A stretch of DNA of 64,000 bases. It comes from Xanthobacter sp. NM-59. Lineage in GTDB: Bacteria; Pseudomonadota; Alphaproteobacteria; Rhizobiales; Xanthobacteraceae. Shown piece by piece: positions 38,075 to 46,812 of this stretch (the stretch's first letter is position 1; each line of letters starts with the position of its first letter). Location of the stretch: positions 248,001 to 312,000 of the forward strand of contig NZ_JACBFQ010000001.1 in assembly GCF_021401125.1 (NCBI RefSeq), read 5' to 3'. The notes under the pieces were generated by a model. It saw only the letters and a program-made list of their open reading frames with translations, was not told where the DNA came from and made no database searches. The translations under genes and the position numbers were made by a program.

Positions 38075-39685
38075 TCAGCCGCTGCCGACACGGATCCAGT
38101 TCAGCTCGCCGATATCGTAGGCCTGCTGGCGCCGGGCAATTTCGCCATCGGCGTCGGAGGCATCCTTGTGCGCCGTCTTGCGGTGCTCCACCCTCTCGAC
38201 GCGGATATCCAGCGGCGCTTCCAGCCAGATGCCATGAAACGGCACCTTGAGGGTGCGGGCCAGCGCCTCTTCATCGTTCCGCTCCTGAGCATGGGCGTGA
38301 ACGGCGTCGATCATGGCGGACTGGCCGGTGGCAAGCACGCGGGCGGCGAGGGTGCGCAGGCGTGCATAGACCTGCTGCGTCACCTCCGGGCCGTAGGCGG
38401 CTTCGGGCAGAGGATCCGTCTCGGCCACGTTGAACAGGCGCTTGCGCTCGATATCGCTGCGCAGAACCACCGCGCCGGGCGGCCGGCCGATGAAGGGCGC
38501 CCAGCGCAGGGCGCGGGTGGTCTTGCCCGTGCCGGAAAGGCCGCCGATGGCGCTGAGGCTCGGCGCGCGCTCCCTCAAGCCGGCGGGAAAGTCAGCCGGC
38601 AACGGCGCGGTGTCCGGGGCGGATGGCGCGAGCCCGAGAAACTGTCGCGCGCTGAAAAAGAGGTGGCGAATGCGCGCCTCCGCGCGCTCCCGCACCGCAC
38701 CGGAAAGATGGGCCCGCCCGGCGGCCTCGACCTTCGCGCGGATGGAGGCCCGCAGCGCCAGGAAGAAGGGTAGCGCGTCCAGCCCGTCGAGCGTGGCATC
38801 GTCCCGCTGGGCCCACAGATAACGGTTGAGCACGGTGTTGGCGGCGGTATGGAGGCCGCGCTGCCACAGATCCATGAGAAGGAAGGCGAGATCGTACAGT
38901 ACATCGCAGATGGCGATGTCATCGCTGAACTCTATGGCGTCGAACAACACCGGAGCGCCGTCGATCAGCACGATGTTGGCGAGGTGCAGGTCCCCGTGGC
39001 AGCGGCGCACGAAGCCCGCCTGGGATCGCGCTCGCAGCAGCGGCGTGATGCGATCCAGCTCGGCTTCCGCCGCTGCCGCGAGCGCCTCAGCCTCCGCGGC
39101 GTCGAAAAGGTCCGCATGCTGGCGGAAAGCCTCGCGGTTGTCCGCCAGATAGGAGGCGAGCCGCGAGGGCACCTCATGACCGCAATGGACCTCCGCCCGC
39201 TCATGCGCACGGGCCACGGCCTGGGCGAGGGCGGTGAGCAGCGGCCGCTCCAGCGGCGCGCGGGCCGCGACCTGGTCCAGGGTGTCCGCCGGGTCGAAGC
39301 GGCTCATCTTCACCGCATACTCAACCGGCTTGCCGGAGCCGCCCAGGGCCAGGCCTTCCGGCGAGCGCGTGATCGGCACCACGCCGAGATAGATGCTCGG
39401 CGCGTTCGCGCGGCCGATGGCGACCTCCGCCGTGCAGGCGGCCTTGCGCTTGCCGAGGGTCGAAAAGTCCATGAACGGGAAGTACACCGCGCGCTTCACC
39501 TTGTAGGCGAAGGGCCCCGCCAGGAACACCACGGCGCCGTGCGTGTCGATGCGGCGTACGCTTTCGCCGGCGGCAAGGCCGTGGCTTGTCGGGCTGGCGA
39601 GGAAGGCGAAGATGGCGCCCTGATCCTCGACCACATGATCGGCGCCTTGAGGGCCGTTGCTGCCGTTGCGTGGAGACTGGTCCAA
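38075..39685 (-). CDS. Aminoglycoside-phosphotransferase-like / P-loop kinase fusion protein
   Basis: A 536-residue two-domain protein. The N-terminal APH/choline kinase-like half has the Brenner motif RRCHGDLHLANIVL near residue 227 and the following DAIEFSDD acid motif. The C-terminal half is an AAA_33-type P-loop kinase with GLSGTGKTT near 380. This fusion is found across proteobacteria, with unknown substrate; antibiotic resistance is not implied. A short non-conserved N-terminus (MDQSPRNGSNGPQ) makes the exact start uncertain. Confidence 0.87.
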   Translation of the reverse strand: MDQSPRNGSNGPQGADHVVEDQGAIFAFLASPTSHGLAAGESVRRIDTHGAVVFLAGPFAYKVKRAVYFPFMDFSTLGKRKAACTAEVAIGRANAPSIYLGVVPITRSPEGLALGGSGKPVEYAVKMSRFDPADTLDQVAARAPLERPLLTALAQAVARAHERAEVHCGHEVPSRLASYLADNREAFRQHADLFDAAEAEALAAAAEAELDRITPLLRARSQAGFVRRCHGDLHLANIVLIDGAPVLFDAIEFSDDIAICDVLYDLAFLLMDLWQRGLHTAANTVLNRYLWAQRDDATLDGLDALPFFLALRASIRAKVEAAGRAHLSGAVRERAEARIRHLFFSARQFLGLAPSAPDTAPLPADFPAGLRERAPSLSAIGGLSGTGKTTRALRWAPFIGRPPGAVVLRSDIERKRLFNVAETDPLPEAAYGPEVTQQVYARLRTLAARVLATGQSAMIDAVHAHAQERNDEEALARTLKVPFHGIWLEAPLDIRVERVEHRKTAHKDASDADGEIARRQQAYDIGELNWIRVGSG

Positions 39686-39815
39686 AGCCGCCTCCTGGCG
39701 GGTGGATGGCGGGAGATGAGCGGCGCCACCTGGCCGAGCCGGACGCGCGCAGATGGCTTTTTCGAGCGAAGCGGGAACCGGTCCGTGTGAAGGAGGAGCG
39801 TAACAACGATGGGAC

Positions 39816-39854
39816 AGGCTGTTTCAACGTTTCCTTGAGAAACTGAAACAGCCT
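39816..39854. repeat. Palindromic intergenic repeat, family A, copy 2
   Basis: A 39-bp palindrome beginning AGGCTGTTTCAACG and ending CTGAAACAGCCT; inverted relative to the copy at 33173-33210. Its right end reaches into the stop codon of the HMA-like gene, so the repeat may also form the 3' end of that transcript. Confidence 0.8.
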
Positions 39855-40326
39855 AGGTCGAGGCGTGCTGCTCCTGCGTCTTGGCGTGCAGCAGGGCCAG
39901 GGTCAGCGCCTGGCTGAACAAGGTCAGGGCCGGGCCGGCGACGTTGCCGCGCGCCAGCTGAACGAACCCGCCGGCGACCAACCCCAGGAAGGCGATGTTC
40001 AGGAGATCCAGGCTTCCACCGCTGGCTTCGGAGAGGGCGCCGTTGATGCGGCTCACGGCGACAGAGGTCTTGCCGATGGGATGGCGCGGGGAGGGCGGGA
40101 CCAGCGAAAGCCCCGCTTTCTCCAGTGCGGGCCGGATCTCTTCGGCGGACGACAGGTGGTGGGTGAGGATCAGGCTGCCGCCGCGCACCTGAACATCCAA
40201 GCGTCCGTCTTGGGAAAGCCGGGCGGCACAGGCCTGGAGGTCGGCCTCTCCCCGCGGGTGTGCGGCGGCGAGCCGTGTGCGCCCCGGGATGTGGTGGGCG
40301 ATACGCACCTCAATGGGCTGGGACAT
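39853..40326 (-). CDS. HMA-like domain protein
   Basis: A 157-residue protein with an N-terminal ferredoxin-like/HMA-type domain (VRIAHHIPGRTRLAAAHP start; the PGR motif is typical) but without the metal-binding CxxC. The C-terminal third has a hydrophobic membrane segment (LLNIAFLGLVAGGFVQLA) and another near the end. Proteins like this are often next to DUF5132 proteins and heavy-metal P-type ATPases; here only the DUF5132-like neighbour is present, 7 bases upstream on the same strand. Confidence 0.72.
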   Translation of the reverse strand: MSQPIEVRIAHHIPGRTRLAAAHPRGEADLQACAARLSQDGRLDVQVRGGSLILTHHLSSAEEIRPALEKAGLSLVPPSPRHPIGKTSVAVSRINGALSEASGGSLDLLNIAFLGLVAGGFVQLARGNVAGPALTLFSQALTLALLHAKTQEQHAST

Positions 40327-40333
40327 CCGAACC

Positions 40334-41218
40334 TCAGCCTTCGGCTTCCGGGGTCACGGGCGGGGTGGCGGGCGCCGGGGTCTCGGGGGTTGCGGCCGCT
40401 ACCGCAGGCTTGGCTACAGGCTTTGCTACGGTCTTGGTGGCGGTCTTCGCGGTAGCTTTGGCTGTGCTTTTCGTGGGGCGCTGGGCCGCGGCGGACGGCT
40501 TCGCGGCGCTGGCGGTCACCGTGTCCGCCGTGCCACGCGTCGTCTTGGCTGAGCCTGTGCTCTTTGTCGCGCTCGTGCTCTTTGTGGCGCCCGCGCTCTT
40601 CGTCGCGCCCGCGCTCTTGGCCTTGGTCTTCGCTGTCACGGCTGCCGCCTTGGGCGCGGCCGTGACGGTGGCAGGGGCGGCGGCGCGAGTGCGCGATGCC
40701 TTCGCTGCGGGCTGATCCTCGCCGGCCGTGCGCCCGGTGCGCGAGGCTTTGGCGGGTGCGGCGGTTTCAGCGACGGCGGTGCGCTCGCTGGCGCGGGTGG
40801 CGGCACGGCGCGTGCTCCGCGCACGCCGGGTCGTGCTGCGCAGGACGGTTTCCGGGGCGCGGCCTGCCGGAGTGGCCGGCAGGGCTTCATCCGTCTCGCC
40901 TGCCGCGACGGGTTCGGAATGCTTGGTGAAGCTCTCGGCGCTCCGCAGGGCGGTGGTGGCTGCAGCACTGGCGGCCGCGGCGACCTTGCCGGCGGCGGTT
41001 TTCACGCCATCCACGGCATCGGCCACCAGATCCTTCACGTCCTCGCCAGTCTTGGAGGCGGCGGCGACGGTGGCATCATAGCCGGCCTTGCCGGCCTCGG
41101 CCGCGTTCTTGGCCGCGGGCCGTGCCGCGCGCAGCAGCCGGGGGCCGGCCGCCACCGCTCCGGCGCCGAGGGCCAGACCGACCAGAAAGCCGCCCCGCAG
41201 AAGGAAAAACGGAAGCAT
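40334..41218 (-). CDS. DUF5132-like membrane-anchored protein with histone H1-like tail
   Basis: A 294-residue protein. The N-terminus (MLPFFLLRGGFLVGLALGAGAVAAGP) is one hydrophobic segment followed by an amphipathic helical stretch to about residue 95, resembling DUF5132 proteins. The remaining ~190 residues are low-complexity alanine, lysine, threonine and arginine, with AKxxK / ATKS repeats like bacterial histone H1/HC2 tails. This could bring DNA or other polyanions to the membrane. The start at 41218 puts the hydrophobic segment first; the open frame goes on to 41287. It is followed directly by the HMA-like gene. Confidence 0.65.
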   Translation of the reverse strand: MLPFFLLRGGFLVGLALGAGAVAAGPRLLRAARPAAKNAAEAGKAGYDATVAAASKTGEDVKDLVADAVDGVKTAAGKVAAAASAAATTALRSAESFTKHSEPVAAGETDEALPATPAGRAPETVLRSTTRRARSTRRAATRASERTAVAETAAPAKASRTGRTAGEDQPAAKASRTRAAAPATVTAAPKAAAVTAKTKAKSAGATKSAGATKSTSATKSTGSAKTTRGTADTVTASAAKPSAAAQRPTKSTAKATAKTATKTVAKPVAKPAVAAATPETPAPATPPVTPEAEG

Positions 41219-41339
41219 TCTATTCAACCCCAATGACCGCACCCGAGCCGCGCAAAAGGCGCTTCGCCCTTCACTCGCCGTTGGCACCGATGGAGTATCG
41301 CGAGGGAGGCCGGATCAGGTTGCATATTTGGAGAAACCC

Positions 41340-41380
41340 TAGAACGTTTCCCCACCGGAAGAAAACGGCGAAACACTCTA
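41340..41380. repeat. Palindromic repeat, family B, diverged copy
   Basis: Arms TAGAACGTTTC and GAAACACTCTA (9 of 11 positions complementary) enclose 19 bases. The sequence lies in the 224-base gap upstream of the DUF5132-like gene and downstream of the alcohol dehydrogenase gene. The TTTC/GAAA core and outer TAGA/TCTA arms fit the AGAGCGTTTC-type palindromes seen at 33219-33276. Confidence 0.5.
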
Positions 41381-41442
41381 AAGTGATCATCGCCGCTTCT
41401 TTTCGGCGGTGGAGCCGGCATTCCGGCACCACCGCTTGCGCA

Positions 41443-42570
41443 CTACGGCGTGATGGCGACCTTCAGCACGCCATCACGCTGGTGGCCGAAGAGGTCGTAG
41501 GCGGCCTCGATGTCGTCCAGCTTGAAGCGGTGGGTGACGAGGGCGCGGGCATCCACCCGGCCCGAGGCCACCACGTCGATCAGCCGGCGCATGCGCTCCT
41601 TGCCGCCGGGGCAGAGGGAATTGACGATGGTGGTGTCGCCCAGGCCCGCGAAATAGGCATCCAGCGGGATCTTCAGGTCGGTGGAATAGACGCCGAGGGA
41701 CGAGAGCGTGCCGCCGGGCCGCAGCACGCGAAGGGCCGCCTCGAAGGTGGCCTGGCGGCCAAGCGCCTCGATGGCCACATCCACGCCGCGCCCGTCGGTG
41801 AGGCGCATGATCTCTTCCACCGGATCGACCTTGGAGAAGTCCACCACCATGTCGGCGCCCATGGCGCGGGCCACCTCGAGGCGCGCCGGCACCTGGTCCA
41901 CCGCGATGATGCGCGTGGCGCCCATGAGCTTGGCGCCGGCGGTGGCGCACAGGCCGATGGGGCCTTGCGCGAACACCACCACGGTATCGCCGATCTTGAT
42001 CTTGCCGTGCTCGGCGCCCGAGAAGCCGGTGGACATGATGTCCGGGCACATGAGCACCTGCTCGTCCGAGAGCAGGTCTGGCACCGGGGCGAGATTGGCC
42101 ATGGCGTCGGGCACCAGCAGGTATTCGGCCTGGGCGCCGTCGATGGTGTTGCCGAAGCGCCAGCCGCCCATGGGCTTGAAACCGTGCTTCATGCGCGGGC
42201 CATCCTGGGAGCCGCAGCCGCACAGGCAGGCATTGGAGTAGCCCGAGGGGGTGATGGCGCCGGCAATGACGCGTTGGCCTTCCTCGAAGCCTTCGACGGC
42301 AGAGCCGAGCTTCTCGATAATGCCCACCGGCTCGTGGCCGATGGTGAGGCCCTTGGCCACCGGATACTCACCCTTGAGGATGTGGATGTCCGTGCCGCAG
42401 ATCGTGGTGGTCGTGACGCGGATCAGCGCATCCAGCGGCCCCACGTCGGGGATGGGCTTGTCTTCGAGGACGATGCGATTCTTCTCGACGAAGATCGCCG
42501 CCTTCATCTTCGGCGTCTGCGGAGACGGACGCTTGGACGTGGCGGCCGGCTGCTCGAGGGTCTCCGACAT
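41443..42570 (-). CDS. Zinc-dependent NAD(P) alcohol dehydrogenase
   Basis: A 375-residue medium-chain dehydrogenase/reductase. Catalytic zinc site: Cys58 (ICGTDIHIL), His79-Glu80 (TIGHEPVG) and Asp in CPDIMSTGF near 176. Rossmann motif VFAQGPIGLCATAGAKLMGA follows. The structural-zinc lobe with four cysteines is replaced by CLCGCGSQDG, as in the secondary-alcohol dehydrogenase (Thermoanaerobacter/Clostridium) type, so 2-alcohols are possible substrates. A hydrophilic N-terminal extension of ~20 residues precedes MKAAIF, which could be the true start. Confidence 0.88.
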   Translation of the reverse strand: MSETLEQPAATSKRPSPQTPKMKAAIFVEKNRIVLEDKPIPDVGPLDALIRVTTTTICGTDIHILKGEYPVAKGLTIGHEPVGIIEKLGSAVEGFEEGQRVIAGAITPSGYSNACLCGCGSQDGPRMKHGFKPMGGWRFGNTIDGAQAEYLLVPDAMANLAPVPDLLSDEQVLMCPDIMSTGFSGAEHGKIKIGDTVVVFAQGPIGLCATAGAKLMGATRIIAVDQVPARLEVARAMGADMVVDFSKVDPVEEIMRLTDGRGVDVAIEALGRQATFEAALRVLRPGGTLSSLGVYSTDLKIPLDAYFAGLGDTTIVNSLCPGGKERMRRLIDVVASGRVDARALVTHRFKLDDIEAAYDLFGHQRDGVLKVAITP

Positions 42571-42708
42571 GGCCTTCAGCTCCCTGTGGTTATGTGTCGA
42601 ACAATATGGGGCGCGTGCAACGTTGCATTGACGCTGGTCAACCGCTTACCACCCCACCCCTTGCCCTGGCGGGACAACGCCCGTGGCGCGCGAGCGTTCC
42701 GGCACGTC

Positions 42709-43854
42709 TCAGCCTTCCGGTGGGTAGAGGTGCACGCCGCCGCAATTATCGGTCACGCGGAAGCGCTCGCCGTCGTCCGGGCCGGCGGTCAATTCGTCCA
42801 GATGGTCGGGCAGCAGAGGCACCTTCCCCGCCCCGCCGGGAATATCCAGCACATAAGTGGGCAGGGCGAGCCCGGAGAGCCGGCCCCGCAGCGCCCGCAT
42901 CAGCGCCTGTCCCTCGCGGATGGTCAGGCGAAAATGGCCGGTGCCGGGGGCAAGGTCCGGATGGTGCAGGTAATAAGGCTTCACCCGGCATTCGACGAGG
43001 CCGCGAAACAGGGCCGCCAGCGTTTCGGCATCATCGTTGACCCCGCGCAGCAGCACTGTTTGTGAGACCAGCGGCAGCCCTGCATCCGCCATGCGGGCGA
43101 GCGCGGCGCGACACTCCAGCGTCAGCTCGCGCGGATGGTTGGCGTGAATGGCCACATAGGAGGTCATGCCGGGGGCCTGCAGCGCCGCCACGACGTCGGC
43201 GGTGACGCGCTCGGGCGCCGCGATGGGCACGCGCGTGTGGAAACGGGCGATTTTCACATGCGCAATGCCCGCCAGGCGCCGCACCACCTCGCCCATGCGC
43301 CGGGACGACAGCATGAAAGGGTCGCCGCCGGTGAGAATCACCTCCCAGATTTCCGGATGATCGGAAAGATAGGCGAAGGCGGTATCGAGAGCGGCGGGGG
43401 AAAGGGTGGTCTCGGCGCCGGGGCCGACCATCTCGCGGCGGAAGCAGAAGCGGCAATAAACGGCGCAGACACCCACGATCTTCAGCAATGCCCGGTCCGG
43501 ATAGCGATGCACGATGCCGGGCACCGGCGAATGGGCGTGGTCGCCGATGGGATCGCCCCTCTCTTCCGGCCGCACCTCCAGCTCGCGCGCATCGGGGATG
43601 AACTGGCGGGCGATGGGGTCGGCGGCATCCCGCGGGTCGATCAGGCCGGCCAGCGGGGCCGTCACTGCCACCGCATAGCGCTCGGCCACCGCCTCCAGCC
43701 CGGCGCCCGCGCGCACCAGCCCTGCGGCCGCCAGCTCCTCGGGCGTGCGCAGCGTGGGCGCATGAAGCGGCCGCACGGCGGGATCGGCCGCGGCCTTAAG
43801 CTGGGATGACGGAGGCTGGGGCGAAGGGGCGTTTACCGAATGGGCCTGGGACAT
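42709..43854 (-). CDS. Lysine 2,3-aminomutase-family radical SAM protein
   Basis: A 381-residue radical SAM/PLP enzyme of the KamA/EpmB family. The 4Fe-4S ligands are Cys130, Cys134 and Cys137 (CAVYCRFCFRRE). Family stretches LTGGDPFMLS, ANHPRELT and LHHPDLAPGTGHFR follow. KamA makes beta-lysine; EpmB isomerises the lysine attached to elongation factor P together with EpmA. Neither epmA nor efp is next to it, so the acceptor is uncertain. The ATG at 43854 with GAGAG upstream is preferred; ATG 43860 is also possible. Divergent from the XdhC genes. Confidence 0.88.
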   Translation of the reverse strand: MSQAHSVNAPSPQPPSSQLKAAADPAVRPLHAPTLRTPEELAAAGLVRAGAGLEAVAERYAVAVTAPLAGLIDPRDAADPIARQFIPDARELEVRPEERGDPIGDHAHSPVPGIVHRYPDRALLKIVGVCAVYCRFCFRREMVGPGAETTLSPAALDTAFAYLSDHPEIWEVILTGGDPFMLSSRRMGEVVRRLAGIAHVKIARFHTRVPIAAPERVTADVVAALQAPGMTSYVAIHANHPRELTLECRAALARMADAGLPLVSQTVLLRGVNDDAETLAALFRGLVECRVKPYYLHHPDLAPGTGHFRLTIREGQALMRALRGRLSGLALPTYVLDIPGGAGKVPLLPDHLDELTAGPDDGERFRVTDNCGGVHLYPPEG

Positions 43855-44015
43855 CTGCATCTCTCGATCGGTCCACGTGGGCTCGGGCCCGATGCGCGGA
43901 AACCGGCGGCGCGGACTGGCAAGTGCCCGGCTGCGGATGCATCTATATAGTCGCGCACAGGCGGGGGCCACCGGGTCGCCCGCCTCGGTGCAGACGGAAA
44001 CCGGAGGAGTGGGCC

Positions 44016-44339
44016 GTGTTCGCGCGCGAAGACGATGTTCTGGAGGCCGCGGAGCTCTGGCGGCGCGAGGGGCGCGGGGTGGCGCTCGCCACCGTGCTCG
44101 AAACCTGGGGATCGGCGCCGCGCCCGGTGGGTAGCCATCTGGTGATCGACGATGCGGGCCATTTCCTCGGCTCGGTTTCCGGCGGCTGCGTGGAAGGCGC
44201 GGTTGTGACCGAGGCGCAGGAGGTGATTGCCTCGGGCATTCCCCGTCGGCTCGAATTCGGCGTGGCGGACGAGGCGGCGTGGACCGTCGGGCTCTCCTGC
44301 GGCGGGCGCATCGCGGTCTATGTGGAGCCCGTCAGCTGA
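44016..44339 (+). CDS. XdhC/CoxI N-terminal domain protein
   Basis: A 107-residue protein consisting only of the first XdhC/CoxI domain (VALATVLETWGSAPRPVGSHLVID and GSVSGGCVEGAV). XdhC proteins bind molybdenum cofactor and help insert it, in sulfurated form, into molybdenum hydroxylases such as xanthine or CO dehydrogenase. Start is a GTG with GGAGGAG eight bases upstream. The second half of XdhC is encoded by the next gene, so XdhC is split here, a form common in this order. Confidence 0.87.
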   Translation: MFAREDDVLEAAELWRREGRGVALATVLETWGSAPRPVGSHLVIDDAGHFLGSVSGGCVEGAVVTEAQEVIASGIPRRLEFGVADEAAWTVGLSCGGRIAVYVEPVS

Positions 44340-44461
44340 GCCTTGCGGCAAATGTAGCAATGGATTGCGTTATATCCAGCGGGGAAGAAGACTCTTGCGG
44401 TGCAGCATGGGCCGTGCGATTCCATTCCCCATGCGGCGCATGGCCGTGAAGGTCTTTTGTG

Positions 44462-45163
44462 ATGCGTCTCGATTTGCTCGCCACCCTCAATGCCGAACGC
44501 GCCGCGCGCCGCGCCTGCCTGGTGGTGACGGAATTGGCCAGTGGCGAGCAGCGGCTGGTGAGGGCGACGGAGATCGGCGGCGACCCCCTGGCCCCCGTCC
44601 TGCGGGAGGCGCTGGCGCAGGGGCGCAGCGGGCTGGCGGCTGACGGCGCGGCCTTCGTTTCCGTGAATATTCCGGCCCCGCGCCTGTTGCTGGTGGGTGC
44701 GGTGCACATTTCCCAGGCGCTGGCGCCCATGGCGCAGATCACGGGCTTCGACACCACGATTCTCGATCCGCGCACGGCCTTCGCCACGCCCGAGCGCTTT
44801 CCGCAGGTGAGGCTGCTTGCCGAGTGGCCGGACCTGGCGCTACCGGCCTATGGCCTTGATGCCTTTACCGCCGTCGCGGCGCTGACCCACGACCCCAAGG
44901 TGGACGACCCGGCGCTGGAGGCGGCGCTTGCCGCGCGGTGCTTCTATATCGGCGCCCTCGGCTCGCGGCGCACCCATGCCAAGCGGCTGGACCGGCTGGC
45001 GGCGCGCGGTTTTTCCCCCGAGGCGCTGGAGCGCATCCATGCCCCCATCGGCCTTTCGATCGGCGCAGCGAGTCCGGCGGAGATCGCGGTTGCGGTTCTG
45101 GGCGAGATCATCTGCGCCCTGCGCCGCCCCGCTCGCGTGAGGGCGGAAGGAGCGGCGGCGTGA
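44462..45163 (+). CDS. XdhC C-terminal (Rossmann) domain protein
   Basis: A 233-residue protein with the XdhC C-terminal dinucleotide-binding domain: RLLLVGAVHISQALAPMA, DPRTAFATPERFP, CFYIGALGSRRTHAKRLDRL and PIGLSIGAASPAEIAVAV. It completes the split XdhC pair with the upstream gene (122 bases away). Its TGA overlaps the GTG start of the next gene. Expected role: maturation of a molybdenum hydroxylase, none of which is encoded in this window. Start ATG 44462; GTG 44459 is adjacent. Confidence 0.87.
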   Translation: MRLDLLATLNAERAARRACLVVTELASGEQRLVRATEIGGDPLAPVLREALAQGRSGLAADGAAFVSVNIPAPRLLLVGAVHISQALAPMAQITGFDTTILDPRTAFATPERFPQVRLLAEWPDLALPAYGLDAFTAVAALTHDPKVDDPALEAALAARCFYIGALGSRRTHAKRLDRLAARGFSPEALERIHAPIGLSIGAASPAEIAVAVLGEIICALRRPARVRAEGAAA

Positions 45164-46812
45164 AGTTCGGCTCCCTGGCGCTCGAAGAGGCGGATGGCGC
45201 CATCGCGGCCCATTCGGTCCGGGTCGAAGATACCATCATCAAGAAGGGGACGAAGCTCGGGGTGGCCGAAATCGCCTCCCTGCGCGCGGCGGGCTATCGC
45301 GAGGTGGTGGCGGCGCGCCTGGAGGATGGGGACGTGCCGGAGGACACGGCGGCCCTCATCCTGGCGGATGCGATCGCCGGGGCGGGCGTGCGGGCGGACC
45401 GCCCCTTCACCGGCCGCGCGAATCTTTATGCCGCCTGCGGTGGCGTCCTGCGTGCGCCGCGCGAAGCGGTTGATGCCTTCAATGGTGTCGACGAGGCCAT
45501 GACCCTCGCCACCGTGGCGGACATGAAGATGGTCCATGAAGGGGAGCTCATCGGCACTGTGAAGGTGATCCCCTATGCGGTGCCCGAGCCGATGGTGGCG
45601 GAGGCGGCGGCGCTGGCCTGCGGCCCTTCGGATGGCGCGCGCGCCGGGCTGATGGCGGTGACGCCCTTTCACCTGCGCCGGGTGGCGGTGATTTCCACCA
45701 TTCTCCCGGGCTTCGCCGAGAAGGTGACCATGAAGACCCTGGCGGTGACACGGGCCCGCCTCGCGCCCATGGGAGCGGACATCTGCCGGGCGGCGTCATG
45801 CTCCCACGAGATCGCGCCCCTGCGGGACCTGCTGCGGGACGTGGTGGCGGAAGGCGCCGAGCTGGTCATTGTCTTTGGTGCATCGGCCATTGCCGATCGG
45901 CGCGACGTGGTGCCCGCCGCCCTCGCGGAGGCGGGCGGGCGGCTGATCCGCCTTGGCATGCCGGTGGACCCGGGCAATCTGCTGCTGCTGGGGCGGCTCG
46001 GCGATGTTCCGGTGATTGGTGCGCCGGGCTGCGCGCGCAGCCCCAAGGAAAATGGCTTTGATTGGGTGCTGACGCGCCTTCTGGCCGGCATCGAGGTCAC
46101 CTCGGCCGACATTGCGCGGCTGGGGGCCGGCGGCCTGCTGGCCGATATCGCGACCCGGCCCTTTCCCCGTGACGAAGGGGCGAGCGCCGGGCAGGAGGGG
46201 TTCGCGGCGGTGGTGCTGGCGGCTGGCCGCAGCTCGCGCATGGGCGACGGGGTGAACAAGCTGCTGGCCCCCGTGGGCGGGGTGCCGGTGATCCGCCGCG
46301 TGGTCGAGGCTGCCTTGTCCTCCCGCGCGCGGCCGGTGCTGGTGGTGACGGGGCATGAGCACGAGCGGGTGGAAGCTGCCCTTGCGGGCCTCCCGGTGCA
46401 CTTGGTGCACAATGCGGATTATGCGACCGGCATGGCCTCTTCGCTGAAGGCCGGCATTGCCGCCGTGCCGCAGGGCGTCGCCGGCGCGCTGGTGGTGCTG
46501 GGGGATATGCCGCTGCTGAAGGGCAGCCTGCTGGATCGCCTCATGGATGCCTATGCGCCCGATGAAGGGCGGCTGGTGGTGGTACCGATTTCCGGCGCCG
46601 CGCGCGGGCATCCCGTGCTGTGGTCGCGGCGCTATTTCGCGGAACTCGCCGCCCTGGAAGGCGATGTGGGTGCGCGCCACCTGCTGGTGGAGCACCAGGA
46701 CGCGGTGGCGCATATCGAGGCGGGCGACGCGGGCGCCTTTCTCGACGTCGACACGCCGGAAGCCCTGGCCGCCGCCAAGGACATCGCCAGCGAGGCGGCG
46801 CCCTCGCGATAG
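45160..46812 (+). CDS. Fused molybdopterin-binding / MocA-like nucleotidyltransferase
   Basis: A 550-residue fusion. Residues ~1-330 form a MoCF/MoeA-like molybdopterin-binding region; residues ~345-545 are an NTP-transferase domain (VVLAAGRSSRMGDGVNKLLAP, VLGDMPLL, DVDTPEAL) like MocA, which attaches CMP to molybdopterin. Together with the split XdhC proteins it forms a cofactor-maturation module for molybdenum hydroxylases that use the cytosine dinucleotide cofactor. GTG start overlaps the previous stop by four bases, with GGAAGGAG upstream; a much longer open frame inside the preceding gene is rejected. Confidence 0.87.
   Translation: MKFGSLALEEADGAIAAHSVRVEDTIIKKGTKLGVAEIASLRAAGYREVVAARLEDGDVPEDTAALILADAIAGAGVRADRPFTGRANLYAACGGVLRAPREAVDAFNGVDEAMTLATVADMKMVHEGELIGTVKVIPYAVPEPMVAEAAALACGPSDGARAGLMAVTPFHLRRVAVISTILPGFAEKVTMKTLAVTRARLAPMGADICRAASCSHEIAPLRDLLRDVVAEGAELVIVFGASAIADRRDVVPAALAEAGGRLIRLGMPVDPGNLLLLGRLGDVPVIGAPGCARSPKENGFDWVLTRLLAGIEVTSADIARLGAGGLLADIATRPFPRDEGASAGQEGFAAVVLAAGRSSRMGDGVNKLLAPVGGVPVIRRVVEAALSSRARPVLVVTGHEHERVEAALAGLPVHLVHNADYATGMASSLKAGIAAVPQGVAGALVVLGDMPLLKGSLLDRLMDAYAPDEGRLVVVPISGAARGHPVLWSRRYFAELAALEGDVGARHLLVEHQDAVAHIEAGDAGAFLDVDTPEALAAAKDIASEAAPSR

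Noticed and set aside
38075-39685. Aminoglycoside resistance gene
   Set aside because: The APH-like half is fused to a P-loop kinase, a housekeeping-type family of unknown substrate found widely in proteobacteria.
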